DNA from: Halobacterium sp. DL1
GTDB taxonomy: Archaea; Halobacteriota; Halobacteria; Halobacteriales; Halobacteriaceae
Direction of reading: 5' to 3'
Assembly: GCA_000230955.3 (NCBI GenBank)
Contig: CP007060.1
Location: forward strand, 2,362,216 to 2,426,215
Length of the DNA stretch: 64,000 nt
Below are positions 34,215 to 44,040 of the stretch, one piece after another. The notes beneath the pieces were generated by a model. That model was not told the origin of the DNA, ran no database searches, and saw only the letters and a list, made by a program, of their open reading frames with translations. Position 1 is the stretch's first letter, and every line of letters starts with the position of its first letter. A program made the position numbers and the translations under genes.

Positions 34215-34221
34215 TGTATAG
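34215..34221 (+). promoter_or_regulatory. TATA-like box of cetZ
   Basis: tgtatag lies 30-36 bases before the ATG at 34251. Confidence 0.35.
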
Positions 34222-34250
34222 CAAAGCGGTGAGACGGCGCGAGAGAACGC

Positions 34251-35429
34251 ATGAAGTTGGCAGTAATCGGGTTCGGGAACGCGGGAAGCAAGATTGCGGA
34301 TCGAATCGTCGAGTACGAGGCCGAGACGGGGCGGTCTCTCTGCCGGTTCACGGCCGTGGTCAACACGGCGAGCATCGACCTGAAGAAGATCTCCTACATT
34401 CCGAAGGACCACCGCGTGCTCATCGGCCAGACCGACGAGCGCTCGAAGGGGCACGGCGCGGGCGCCGACCCCGAACTGGGGGCGGATCTCACCCGGCACG
34501 ACAAACCCGAGCTCGCGCGGTTCCTCGACGACGTGCCGCTGCACGACGTCGACGCGTTCCTCGTCATCGGGGGCCTCGGGGGCGGCACGGGGAGCGGCGG
34601 GGGTCCGGTGCTCGCAGAGATTCTCCGGGAGCGCTACGAGGAACCGGTGTACGGCCTCGGCATCCTCCCGAGCCGCGACGAGGGGGGTCGGGCGTCGCTG
34701 AACGCCGCGCGCTCCGTCCAGTCGTACACCGAGGCGACGGACGGCCTGATGGTCTTCGACAACAACGCCTGGAAGGAGGGGAGTGACACCGTCGAGGACG
34801 GCTACGAGCGCACGAACTTCGAGATTGCCAAGCGCGTCGTGCGCCTGCTCGCCGCCGGCGAGTACGACGGCTCGACGGTGTCGGAGAACGCGATGGACTC
34901 CAGCGACATCAACCGGACGCTGGCCGTCGGCGGCGTGAGCACCATCGCGTACGCGGAAGCCGACCTGGACGACTCGACCCGCCGCCAGCAGGGGCTGTTG
35001 AGCCGCGTCCGCTCGGGCGGCGGTGAGAGCGAGGACGCCAACTCGGCGACGAAAGTCCACGGGCTCGTGCGGCGGGCGGTCCAGTCGCGGCTCACCTGCC
35101 CGGCGGAGGTGGCGTCCGCGGAACGAGCGCTCGTCGTCGTCTCCGGCCCGCCGAGCGAGCTCTCCCAGAAGGGGCTCGTGCGCGCCCGGCAGTGGCTCGA
35201 GACCGAGATAGACAGCGTCGAGGTGCTCGCGGGCGACGACCCGCGGCAGGCCGCCGAAGACCTCTCGGCGACCGTGTTGCTGTCGAACGTGACGGAGGTC
35301 CCCCGCATCGACCGTCTCCAGGAGCAGGCCGTCGACGCCCAGTCCAACATCGAGCAGCAGGCCAGCGGTCGCGAGGAGCAGATCACGAACCTCGTGACGG
35401 ACGCCGACGACAAGCTCGACCCGATATGA
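34251..35429 (+). CDS. cetZ: CetZ tubulin-superfamily GTPase
   Basis: A 392-residue protein of the FtsZ/tubulin superfamily. The N terminus is MKLAVIGFGNAGSKIADRI; the signature GGLGGGTGSGGGP lies at 107-119; the T7-like NTASIDLKKI and the conserved DNNAWKEGSD follow. These features mark CetZ, the haloarchaeal family that controls cell shape and motility. FtsZ proper keeps GGGTGTG; the Ser at the sixth position here fits CetZ. A membrane-protein gene follows 94 bases later. Which CetZ subgroup it belongs to needs a tree. Confidence 0.93.
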   Translation: MKLAVIGFGNAGSKIADRIVEYEAETGRSLCRFTAVVNTASIDLKKISYIPKDHRVLIGQTDERSKGHGAGADPELGADLTRHDKPELARFLDDVPLHDVDAFLVIGGLGGGTGSGGGPVLAEILRERYEEPVYGLGILPSRDEGGRASLNAARSVQSYTEATDGLMVFDNNAWKEGSDTVEDGYERTNFEIAKRVVRLLAAGEYDGSTVSENAMDSSDINRTLAVGGVSTIAYAEADLDDSTRRQQGLLSRVRSGGGESEDANSATKVHGLVRRAVQSRLTCPAEVASAERALVVVSGPPSELSQKGLVRARQWLETEIDSVEVLAGDDPRQAAEDLSATVLLSNVTEVPRIDRLQEQAVDAQSNIEQQASGREEQITNLVTDADDKLDPI

Positions 35430-35523
35430 GGCGGCGAGGACGAGCAATGCGACCCGTGAGCGGCTCGACGAGCCTGCCGCGCTCGCTCCCGGACCAACCG
35501 CGGCGACGACCCCGCTGACAGCG

Positions 35524-36294
35524 ATGCCTCCGGAGCAACGGACCGACCCCCGAGGGACGGGACCGTCGCCGAGCGTCTGGACGCAGCTACGCACCGACCT
35601 CGGGCGGCTCCACGTCGGTTGGATGGACGTCGCGTTCCCGCGCCAGGCCGACCCGCACCCGACGCTCGGGCGGTGGGAGCCCTCGACGGTCGTCCAGCGA
35701 CTCGCGTACTGGTCGTGGGCCGTCCTCGGCGTGGTGGCGCTCGCCGTCGGCTACCCGCTCGTGCTCGCCGGGTTCACGGTCCGGTTCTACAGCCGACGGC
35801 TCTACAGCACCGCGCTCGCGCTGGGCATCCTCGGCGTCGTCGTCGTCGCCACAATCGTCTGGGGCGGGCTCACTGTCGGCGTCTACCTCCTGGAGTTCTC
35901 TCACGAGGGCGTGCTCGCGGTGGCCGCGGGCGGCGGCGTCGCGGTGATATCGGCGGCCCTCTCGACGGCGTTCGCCCGCTGGGACGGCCGGCTGGCGACG
36001 GTGCTGTTCGCGTACCCGTTCGGCGTCACCGCGGTGTTCCTGCCGCCAGTCGTCGCGGCGCTGTACTCCCCGTCGCTGGGCGAGTGGGTGTTCCCGAACA
36101 GCTACAGCCTCGCGGTGTGGCTGCTCGAGAACCCGCTCTCCGTCGCCGGCGTCGCCGAGTTCCTGCGCTCGCGGTTCACCCTCGTCGGGTTCGCGTACGT
36201 CGGAATGTGGTTCGGCCTCGCCGTCCCCGTCGGCTGGCTGCTCGGCCTACTCGTGACGCTCGCGGACTTCGTGCGACCCGCCCCGGAGCGCTGA
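35524..36294 (+). CDS. Membrane protein of unknown function next to cetZ
   Basis: A 256-residue protein. After a polar N terminus (1-58) there are about five hydrophobic helices (VLGVVALAVGYPLVLAGF, ALALGILGVVVVATIVWGGL, VLAVAAGGGVAVIS, VLFAYPFGVTAVFLPPVVAAL, FGLAVPVGWLLGLLVTLA). No known family recognised. Its position 94 bases downstream of cetZ on the same strand suggests cotranscription and a possible membrane anchor for CetZ, which is a hypothesis only. Confidence 0.75.
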   Translation: MPPEQRTDPRGTGPSPSVWTQLRTDLGRLHVGWMDVAFPRQADPHPTLGRWEPSTVVQRLAYWSWAVLGVVALAVGYPLVLAGFTVRFYSRRLYSTALALGILGVVVVATIVWGGLTVGVYLLEFSHEGVLAVAAGGGVAVISAALSTAFARWDGRLATVLFAYPFGVTAVFLPPVVAALYSPSLGEWVFPNSYSLAVWLLENPLSVAGVAEFLRSRFTLVGFAYVGMWFGLAVPVGWLLGLLVTLADFVRPAPER

Positions 36295-36345
36295 GCGGCC
36301 CGGCGGAGTTGGCAATATTTGGCGATGCCGCGGGAAACAGCAGTC

Positions 36346-36352
36346 CTTTTAG
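36346..36352 (+). promoter_or_regulatory. TATA-like box of icd
   Basis: cttttag lies 27-33 bases before the ATG at 36379. Confidence 0.5.
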
Positions 36353-36378
36353 GCGCATCCCGCGAGTTTCGAACCACA

Positions 36379-37647
<1,269 letters not shown>

Positions 37648-37798
37648 GCGAGTCCCTCGGAGAGTCGGCTACCGCCGACGACATCGACGAACCCGCGTAA
37701 CCCGCGGGCCGGGCAGTCGGCTTCCGCCCCGTTCGGTTTCGAGCGGCGGTCGAGCGTTCGGTGGGGGTGTTTTCTGCGTCGAAGGCGTAGTGGATAGT

Positions 37799-38794
37799 AT
37801 GTCCGACGACGAGGGCTCCAGCGGCGACGCGTCCGGGAGCTCGCTGGGAACGCTGGAGCGGTGGGTCCTGCTGGAGGGGTCGCGGGCAGTGGTCGCCGGG
37901 CTCACCACTCTCGCCATCTTCGCGTTCGTGCTGGCAGTCAGCGCCTCTCCCTACAGCCCCCTCGAGGACCAGCAGCCGATCTTCTACGCGTTCAGCGGCT
38001 TGATAAGCGGGAACCTCACCATCGTCACGGTCGTCGTCTCGATCAACCAGCTGCTGCTCTCCCGGGAGCTGCGGACGCCGAGCGAGCTCGAGACGGAGAT
38101 CGAGGGGATGGTCGACTACCGGAGGAAGATCGAGGACGCCGCCGGCCAGGTCGCGCCCGTCGAGCCGCTGGGGTTCCTGCGGTTGATCTTCGAGACGGCC
38201 CGCCAACAGGCCCAGCAGCTCGGCGGGCTCGCAGTCACCGAGACCGACGAGCGGGTCGCCGAGGACGTCGACAGAGTAGTCACGAAGCTGACCCAGAAGT
38301 TCGACCGAATCGACACGCTCCTGCAGTCCCGCAACGTTGGGACCTTCCAGGTGCTCGCCACGACTCTGGGCACGAACTACGCCAGGGAGATCAACAAGCT
38401 CCGGCGGATCAAGTCCGGGCACGGCGACCAGCTGCCGGCCGACGTCGAGGACTCCATCGACGACCTCGTCCACCACCTCCAGGATATCGACGTCGCCCGG
38501 CAGTACCTCAAGTCCATCTACCTCCAGCAGGAGCTCGCGTCGCTCTCGCGGCTCCTGTTCTACACCGGCCTCCCGTCGGTGACCGTCGTGGCGGCGGCGC
38601 TGCTCCTCTTCACGGCGCCGGGCCAGGCGCACCTGCCCGAGCCGGTGGTCACGCTCCTGGTCCCGGCCGTAGTCACCGTCGGCCTCTTCCCGCTCACGGT
38701 GCTGTTCGCCTACATCCTCAGGACCGCCACCGTCGCCCGGCGGACGGCGGCGGTCATCCCGTTCACGGTGCCTACCCAGGAGTCGGGCGACTGA
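37799..38794 (+). CDS. Membrane protein with coiled cytoplasmic domain, unknown function
   Basis: A 331-residue protein. Two N-terminal helices (about 28-50 and 62-83, ending INQLLLSREL) and two C-terminal helices (about 258-283 and 288-312) bracket a 170-residue soluble helical domain rich in charged and Gln residues (TARQQAQQLGGL, LTQKFDRIDTLLQSRN). This 2+2 layout is a haloarchaeal family without known function. The gene stands alone between icd and the eIF1-like gene. Confidence 0.78.
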   Translation: MSDDEGSSGDASGSSLGTLERWVLLEGSRAVVAGLTTLAIFAFVLAVSASPYSPLEDQQPIFYAFSGLISGNLTIVTVVVSINQLLLSRELRTPSELETEIEGMVDYRRKIEDAAGQVAPVEPLGFLRLIFETARQQAQQLGGLAVTETDERVAEDVDRVVTKLTQKFDRIDTLLQSRNVGTFQVLATTLGTNYAREINKLRRIKSGHGDQLPADVEDSIDDLVHHLQDIDVARQYLKSIYLQQELASLSRLLFYTGLPSVTVVAAALLLFTAPGQAHLPEPVVTLLVPAVVTVGLFPLTVLFAYILRTATVARRTAAVIPFTVPTQESGD

Positions 38795-38867
38795 GTTCCG
38801 CCCGTCGACTGCGGGCGAACCGGTAGCCGCGACAACGGCTTTGCGTCTCGACGACGTAGCCTGCAGT

Positions 38868-39155
38868 ATGACCGACGACGACCCGTTCGATGGGCTGGAC
38901 GTACCGGGCGAGGACGACCTGGCGCGTGCCGAACAGGAGTTGACCGTCCACGTCGAATCCCGCCGATACGACAAGCCGATGACCGTCGTCGAGGGGTTCG
39001 ACCCGGACGCGACGGACACCGGCGAAGTAGCCACGCTCCTGAAGAAGGGGCTGGGCGCTGGCGGCACCGCCAAAGAGACGAGCGTTGAGGTGCAGGGCGA
39101 CCACGCCGAGCGCGCCCGGGAGCTGCTCGAGAGCGAGGGGTTTCGAGTGCAGTGA
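38868..39155 (+). CDS. SUI1/eIF1-family translation initiation factor
   Basis: A 95-residue protein. After an acidic N terminus, ELTVHVESRRYDKPMTVVEGF, VATLLKKGLGAGGTAKET and VEVQGDHAERARELLESEGF form the SUI1 fold. Archaeal eIF1 helps start-codon selection on the 30S subunit. The ATG at 38868 is preferred over an in-frame ATG nine codons earlier because the homologous part begins after MTDDDPF. Convergent with the lipoyl-domain gene. Confidence 0.88.
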   Translation: MTDDDPFDGLDVPGEDDLARAEQELTVHVESRRYDKPMTVVEGFDPDATDTGEVATLLKKGLGAGGTAKETSVEVQGDHAERARELLESEGFRVQ

Positions 39156-39186
39156 CGTCACTCCCTCGACGGCGAGGGAAATCGAG

Positions 39187-39426
39187 TCAGGTGATGCGGG
39201 CGAGGAGGTCGCCGCGGCGGAACTCCCCCTGCTCCGCGACGAGCCGCTCGACCGTGCCGGAGTCGGGCGCAGTCACGTCGACGCTCACCTTCTCGATCTG
39301 GATCTCGGCGATGGTCTCGCCCGCCTCGACGGTCGCGCCGTCCCGGACGAACCAGTTCGAGACGACCGCCTCCTCGACGTCCATCGCGTCCGCCGGCCAC
39401 ACGTCCGCGGAGTCGACGTCGGTCAT
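39187..39426 (-). CDS. Free-standing lipoyl (biotinyl-lipoyl) domain protein
   Basis: A 79-residue protein consisting of just one lipoyl domain. The attachment Lys is K46 in EIQIEKVSVDV, placed on the hairpin typical of the family, with a helix-free beta barrel around it. Its ATG overlaps the E1beta stop by ATGA (39423-39426). No E3-binding or E2 acyltransferase domain is attached, and none follows in the operon. Such an unattached lipoyl domain beside E1 genes has been described in a Haloferax 2-oxoacid dehydrogenase operon. Confidence 0.88.
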   Translation of the reverse strand: MTDVDSADVWPADAMDVEEAVVSNWFVRDGATVEAGETIAEIQIEKVSVDVTAPDSGTVERLVAEQGEFRRGDLLARIT

Positions 39427-40442
39427 TCCGTGAGGCGGTGAACGGCGTCGGAGATATCCCCGGTAGACGGGTTGAACTCCTCTTCGAGGGGGCGAGCGTA
39501 GGGCACCGGCACGTCGGGACTGGCGACGCGCTCCGGGGGCGCTTCGAGCGCGTCGAAGGCGTGCTCGGCGGCCAGCGCCGCGATCTCCCCGGAGACGCCG
39601 AATGAGTGGTAGTCCTCGTCGACGACGACGAGACGGCCCGTCTTCCGCACCGAGTCGAGGACCGTCTCGCGGTCGAGGGGGACGAGCGATCGGAGGTCCA
39701 CGACCTCGGCGTCGACGCCGTCGTCTGCGAGGTCCTCGGCGGCGGCGAGCGCGCGGTGGACGTGGAGGCCGAGCGTGACGATGGAGACGTCACTCCCCTC
39801 GCGTTTGACGTCGGCCTCTCCGATGGGGGCCTCGTACTCCTCCTCGGGCACCTCGGTCTTCGGTCCCTCCGGTGCGGGCATCCAGCCCAGGCCCATCAGG
39901 CGCTTGTGGAACATGTAGACGACGGGGTCGTCGTCGCGGATGGCGGCGTGCATCAGGCCCTTGGCGTCCCGGGCGGTCGACGGGACAACCACCTTCATCC
40001 CCGGGAGGTGGGCGAAGGTGCCGTAGAGGGTCTGAGAGTGCTGGGCGGCGTCGTTGTACGTGCCGCCGACCGCCGTCGTCAGCACCATCGGCACCGACAC
40101 CTGCCCGCCGCTCATGTACGTGTGCTTCGCCATCGCGTTGTATATCTGGTCGAAGCAGACGCCGAAGAAGTCGGTGAACATCAACTCCGCGATGGGGCGC
40201 ATCCCCTCCATCGCGGCGCCGGTGGCGGCCCCCATGAACGCCGTCTCGCTGATGGGTACGTCCATCACGCGGTCGCGCCCGAACTCCTCGAGGAGCCCCT
40301 GGGTCGAGTCGAAGATGCCGCCGTAGTCGGCGACGTCCTCCCCCATGTAGAAGACCTCGTCGTTCTCCCGCATCTCGTGGGCGATGGCGTCGACCATCGC
40401 GCGACTCATCGTGAGTTCGCGCTCGCTGGACTGCTGGCTCAT
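39423..40442 (-). CDS. 2-oxoacid dehydrogenase E1 component, beta subunit
   Basis: A 339-residue thiamine-diphosphate enzyme subunit. TMSRAMVDAIAHEMREND and FYMGEDVADYGG at the N terminus (the TPP-pyrimidine Glu region), then a central pyrimidine-binding fold (about 1-190) and a transketolase C-terminal domain (about 200-330, SDVSIVTLGLHVHRAL and VVDLRSLVPLD). It pairs with the alpha subunit upstream, overlapping by ATGA at 40439-40442, and with the lipoyl gene downstream. The keto-acid substrate (pyruvate, branched-chain or acetoin) is not decidable from sequence. Confidence 0.93.
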   Translation of the reverse strand: MSQQSSERELTMSRAMVDAIAHEMRENDEVFYMGEDVADYGGIFDSTQGLLEEFGRDRVMDVPISETAFMGAATGAAMEGMRPIAELMFTDFFGVCFDQIYNAMAKHTYMSGGQVSVPMVLTTAVGGTYNDAAQHSQTLYGTFAHLPGMKVVVPSTARDAKGLMHAAIRDDDPVVYMFHKRLMGLGWMPAPEGPKTEVPEEEYEAPIGEADVKREGSDVSIVTLGLHVHRALAAAEDLADDGVDAEVVDLRSLVPLDRETVLDSVRKTGRLVVVDEDYHSFGVSGEIAALAAEHAFDALEAPPERVASPDVPVPYARPLEEEFNPSTGDISDAVHRLTE

Positions 40443-41461
40443 TCGGGACCACCCCCGATTGCCGTGCCGTGCTCGGGCGGGTCCGTGAACACGTCCTCGT
40501 AGGTCGACTCGGGGTCCGGCTGGGGCTGGTCTTTCGCCCACTCGATCGCGTCGTCGACGCGCTGTTCGGCCCGCTCCCGGATGGCTTCGAGGTCGTCGTC
40601 GTCGACGCCCGCCGCTGCGAGGTCGGCCTCCAGACTCGGGATACAGTCGAGTTCCTGGGCGCGTTCGACGTCTGCGTCCGGCCGGTAGGACTCGGGGTCG
40701 CCCATGAAGTGACCCATACGGCGGTGAACCTGGACCGAAAGCAGCGTCGGGCCATTGCCGTTACGGGCGCGTCCGACGGCCTCCTCGGCGGCCTCGTAGA
40801 CGGCGACGACGTCGTCGAACTCGACGCTGCGGCCGGGCAGGTCGAAGCCGTCGGCGCGGTCGGCGAGGTTGTCGACGTCCGTGATGCGCTCTTGTGGCAT
40901 CGAGATGGCCCAGTCGTTGTCCTCCACGACGAAGACGACGGGGAGGTCGTGGACCGCCGCGAAGTTCAGTGACTCGAGGAACCCCCCCTGGTCGACGGCG
41001 CCCTCGCCGAGGAACGCTACGGCGACGTCGTCCGTGTTGCGCTTCTTCGCTGCGAGCGCGGCGCCGGCGGCGGGCGGGCAGCCCTGCGCGATGATGCCCG
41101 AGCACGCGAAGTTGACGTCCGGGTCGTAGAGGTGCATGTGCCCGCCCTTCCCCGAGGAGAGTCCGGTTTCCCGGCCGAAAATCTCGGCGGTCATGCGCTT
41201 CAGGTCGACGCCCTTGGCGATAGCGACGTGGTGGGGGCGGTGGGGCGCGGTAACTGTGTCGTCGTCGCGGAGGTGGGCGCAGACGCCGGCGCCGGCCGCC
41301 TCCTGGCCGGCCGCGAGGTGGAGTTCGCCGGGGATGGGGCCGGCGGAGATGTCGAACGCCGGCTGTTTCCCCTCGAGATACTCCTCCTGGAGGCGCTCCT
41401 CGTAGTATCGTGCGGTGACCACGTCGTCGTAGAGGTCACGCAGAGTGTTGGTTGGTAACAT
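40439..41461 (-). CDS. 2-oxoacid dehydrogenase E1 component, alpha subunit
   Basis: A 340-residue subunit of the TPP-dependent E1. GHMHLYDP, then the TPP-binding GEGAVDQGGFLESLNFAAVHDLPVV ending in VEDN (around residues 150-180), are typical of the alpha subunit. First gene of the three-gene operon E1alpha-E1beta-lipoyl, each translationally coupled. A TATA-like box on the minus strand lies at about 41492-41500. No E2 or E3 gene is found in the window. Confidence 0.93.
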   Translation of the reverse strand: MLPTNTLRDLYDDVVTARYYEERLQEEYLEGKQPAFDISAGPIPGELHLAAGQEAAGAGVCAHLRDDDTVTAPHRPHHVAIAKGVDLKRMTAEIFGRETGLSSGKGGHMHLYDPDVNFACSGIIAQGCPPAAGAALAAKKRNTDDVAVAFLGEGAVDQGGFLESLNFAAVHDLPVVFVVEDNDWAISMPQERITDVDNLADRADGFDLPGRSVEFDDVVAVYEAAEEAVGRARNGNGPTLLSVQVHRRMGHFMGDPESYRPDADVERAQELDCIPSLEADLAAAGVDDDDLEAIRERAEQRVDDAIEWAKDQPQPDPESTYEDVFTDPPEHGTAIGGGPE

Positions 41462-41491
41462 GCCACTAGTAGGATTCGTCAGCTCCGAGTT

Positions 41492-41500
41492 AGTAATTGA
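41492..41500 (-). promoter_or_regulatory. TATA-like box of the E1 operon
   Basis: On the minus strand tcaattact stands 31-39 bases before the ATG at 41461. Confidence 0.35.
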
Positions 41501-41617
41501 TTGACACGTAGTGGCGACGTTGTTACCAGTTCGTCGAGGCGAAGACGGGAGACGGCGCGAAGCCGTGGTCACCGTCGAGGGGTGAGCCTTTTCAGGGGGC
41601 GCGACCGACACAGTCGC

Positions 41618-42139
41618 ATGTACGCGGTCGTCGGCTGTTCGAACTGCAACGCGCTCTGGGTGGTGGAAGGGCGGCCCGACACCACCGGCTGTCCGCGCTG
41701 CGAGAAGCGCCACCAGTTCGGGAAACTCCGGAAGTTCGTCACCACCGACGACGAGGACCACGCTCGCGAGGTGCGCGCGTCGATTCTCGCCAACAAGGCG
41801 GGCCACGGCGACGCGTTCGCGGAACTCGACGACTTCGCCACGCTCGACGACTACACAGACGACGTGGGGATGAGCGACGACGAGTTCCTGGCGCAGGCGG
41901 GCGTGGACACCGACGAGGTCGCGGGCGTCGAGGACCGGGTCGACGCCTCGACGCGGAGCCTCGGGAAGCGCGAGGCCGTCAGGACCGCGCTGCGGGAACT
42001 CGACGAACCGACGGCTGGCGAAGTGAAGGCGTTCGCGGCCGAGCACGACGTCGGCGGCGACTACGTGGAGCGCGCGCTGGCGAAACTGAAGCGGGCCGGC
42101 GAGGTCTCGGAGTCGGGCGGCCGGTACCGGGAGCTGTAG
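41618..42139 (+). CDS. Zinc-ribbon plus winged-helix protein (DUF5817-like)
   Basis: A 173-residue protein. The N-terminal ribbon has CSNC (near residue 7) and CPRC (near 26) in MYAVVGCSNCNALWVVEGRP and TGCPRCEKRHQFGKL. The C-terminal part (LRELDEPTAGEVKAFAAEHD to ALAKLKRAGEV) is helix-turn-helix-like. Haloarchaeal members are called DUF5817. It may be a nucleic-acid-binding regulator. It diverges from the E1 operon. Confidence 0.82.
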   Translation: MYAVVGCSNCNALWVVEGRPDTTGCPRCEKRHQFGKLRKFVTTDDEDHAREVRASILANKAGHGDAFAELDDFATLDDYTDDVGMSDDEFLAQAGVDTDEVAGVEDRVDASTRSLGKREAVRTALRELDEPTAGEVKAFAAEHDVGGDYVERALAKLKRAGEVSESGGRYREL

Positions 42140-42145
42140 GGGAAC

Positions 42146-42283
42146 TCAGACGGGGCCGCCGGTGAGCGCCCGGAGGAGCGTGAGGGCGAGCACGAGCACC
42201 GTGAGCAGGAGTTTGAGGACGCGGAGCGCGCGCACTGCCAGTGCGGACGGGGCTCCGTCGTCGGGGTCGCCGTGAGCGCGCAT
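42146..42283 (-). CDS. 45-residue single-helix membrane peptide
   Basis: MRAHGDPDDGAPSALAVRALR is followed by LKLLLTVLVLALTLLRALTGGPV: a polar N terminus and one transmembrane helix. It lies 6 bases from the stop of the convergent DUF5817-like gene and 63 bases downstream of the small membrane protein gene at 42347. Not recognised; kept because length, start and helix are consistent. Confidence 0.5.
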   Translation of the reverse strand: MRAHGDPDDGAPSALAVRALRVLKLLLTVLVLALTLLRALTGGPV

Positions 42284-42346
42284 ATTACGACCGTCGACAG
42301 TGAGGAAAATAACCCTGTGTCTGCCGCGGGGCGAAAGTGAAACTGG

Positions 42347-42688
42347 TCAGGCCGTCAGCGCGAGCAGGACGACGCCAGCGACGCCGACGCCGCAGAGCCA
42401 GCAGACGGCCTGCAGTGGGTTCGGAATCGGGATGACGTTCCCCGCCTGGTACTGCCCGGGATCGCCCGTCGAGGCGCCGATGCGTGCGCTCGCGGCGGCG
42501 GTTTCGATGCCCGCGTCGGTGATGCCGACGATGCCGGGGACGACGAACAGCGGGATGCCCGTCAGAATCATTCCGAGCAGTTTCAGCGGGAAGTCGGCGA
42601 CGACGGCGGCGCCGGTCAGCACCAGCGTCGTGGCGACGCCAGTGGTCCCGAACTGGAGGGCGACTTCGCGGAGGTTCACGTCGTTCAT
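42347..42688 (-). CDS. Small membrane protein of unknown function
   Basis: A 113-residue protein with three hydrophobic helices (about 13-32, 35-53, 93-111) and a polar loop (ASARIGASTGDPGQYQ). No family recognised. The gene is 44 bases downstream of hmgA in the same direction and may be expressed with it. Confidence 0.65.
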   Translation of the reverse strand: MNDVNLREVALQFGTTGVATTLVLTGAAVVADFPLKLLGMILTGIPLFVVPGIVGITDAGIETAAASARIGASTGDPGQYQAGNVIPIPNPLQAVCWLCGVGVAGVVLLALTA

Positions 42689-42732
42689 GCTCCGCTCTCG
42701 TGTCGGTGATGCAATAAGTGTTGCCGGCGGTC

Positions 42733-43944
42733 TCAGCGACCGAGTTCGGCGTGGGCCGAGGAGAGGTGGCGGGACGCGAGCGCCGCGAGGAGGCTGAGTT
42801 CGCCCGCGAGGCCGCCCGCCGCGATGACCTCGGCGAGCGCGTCCGCGTTCGCGCCGGCCGGGTCGCCGCTCCCCCGGACGCCGAGCACGTCGAGAGCCTC
42901 CCGCTGGGTCGGGAGTTTCGTGCCGCCGCCGACGGTGCCGACCTCGAGGCTCGCGAAGGTCACGGAGGCGTAGAGCGCCTCGTCCCGTGCCTCGACGGTG
43001 GTGATGGCGTTCGACCCCTCGACGACCTGGGCGGCGTCCTGGCCGGTCGCGAGGAAGACGGCCGCGACGACGTTCGCCGCGTGGGCGTTGAACCCGAGGC
43101 TTCCGGCCTTCGCGGAGCCGACGAGGTTCTTCCGCGTGTTGGCCTCCTCGATGGCCTCCGGGGTCGTGTCGAAGCGGTCCTCGACGACGTCGCGGGGAAT
43201 GGTGACGTCGGCGGTGACGCTGCGGCCCCGGCCCTCCACGGCGTTGATGGCGGCCGGCTTCTTGTCCGTGCAGAGGTTCCCCGAGAGCGCGACGAGTTCC
43301 GCGGGCGTCTCGCGCTCGACCACCTCGCTGGCGGCCTCTGTGGCGATGGTGGCCATGTTCATCCCCATCGCGTCCTTCGTGTCGTAGCTGAACCGGAGGT
43401 AGACGTTGTCGCCGACGACGTACGGGGTCACGTCCTGGAGTTCGCCGTGGCTGGTGGTGGACTCGGCGGCCTCCGCGAGTACGTCCACGTTCTCGCCGAC
43501 CCACTCGGCGACTTCGGCTCCCTCGGTCACGTCCGCGACCCGGAAGACGGGCGCACGAGTCATCCCGACCTTCGTGACGCGGGCATTGGCGCCACCGGCG
43601 GCCGTGATGGCCGAGCAGCCGCGGTTGACGGAGGCGACGAGCGCGCCCTCCGTGGTGGCGAGTGGGAGGTAGAACTCGTCGTCGGCCGCGCCCCCCGAAA
43701 CCGCGAGCGGGCCGGCGACGCCGAGCGGGAGCTGCGTGCCGCCGGCGAGGTTCTCGATGGCCGAGTCGACCGACTCGGCGTCGAACGTGAACGACCCCGT
43801 CGCGCCGAGGTCGGCGCCCGTCTCGCGGGCGAGCAGTTCGCGGCGCGCTGCCGCCGCGGTGTCCGCGTCGGCGTGGGATTCGAGTTCGTAGAGTCGGAGG
43901 TCGCCGGCCTGCACGCGGTCGGCGAGGTCGTCAGCGTCGGTCAT
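42733..43944 (-). CDS. hmgA: HMG-CoA reductase, class I
   Basis: A 403-residue enzyme of the mevalonate pathway, which makes the isoprenoid chains of archaeal lipids. The catalytic Glu is in TTEGALVASVNRG, the Lys in CTDKKPAAIN, the NADPH-binding motif is DAMGMNMA, and the catalytic Asp/His follow in VFLATGQDAAQ and the C-terminal ASRHLSSAHAELG. It lacks a membrane anchor, as usual in archaea. In haloarchaea it is the target of mevinolin. Divergent from the thiamine-binding gene. Confidence 0.96.
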   Translation of the reverse strand: MTDADDLADRVQAGDLRLYELESHADADTAAAARRELLARETGADLGATGSFTFDAESVDSAIENLAGGTQLPLGVAGPLAVSGGAADDEFYLPLATTEGALVASVNRGCSAITAAGGANARVTKVGMTRAPVFRVADVTEGAEVAEWVGENVDVLAEAAESTTSHGELQDVTPYVVGDNVYLRFSYDTKDAMGMNMATIATEAASEVVERETPAELVALSGNLCTDKKPAAINAVEGRGRSVTADVTIPRDVVEDRFDTTPEAIEEANTRKNLVGSAKAGSLGFNAHAANVVAAVFLATGQDAAQVVEGSNAITTVEARDEALYASVTFASLEVGTVGGGTKLPTQREALDVLGVRGSGDPAGANADALAEVIAAGGLAGELSLLAALASRHLSSAHAELGR

Positions 43945-44008
43945 GCTCCGGAGTCGGCGCGCCGGCGTCCTGAAGGTTCCCCTTCCGTGCCGCCCGGCGG
44001 AAATAGTT

Positions 44009-44017
44009 GGTTATATC
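44009..44017 (+). promoter_or_regulatory. TATA-like box of the thiamine-binding gene pair
   Basis: ggttatatc, a near-canonical TATA, is 24-32 bases before the ATG at 44041. Confidence 0.55.
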
Positions 44018-44040
44018 ACTGAGTAATTCGACGTGGTGGT

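Noticed and set aside
43945-44040. TPP riboswitch before the thiamine-binding genes
   Set aside because: A ctgag occurs (actgagtaa) but the other conserved parts of the THI element are missing, and the gap is only 96 bases with a TATA box close to the start.
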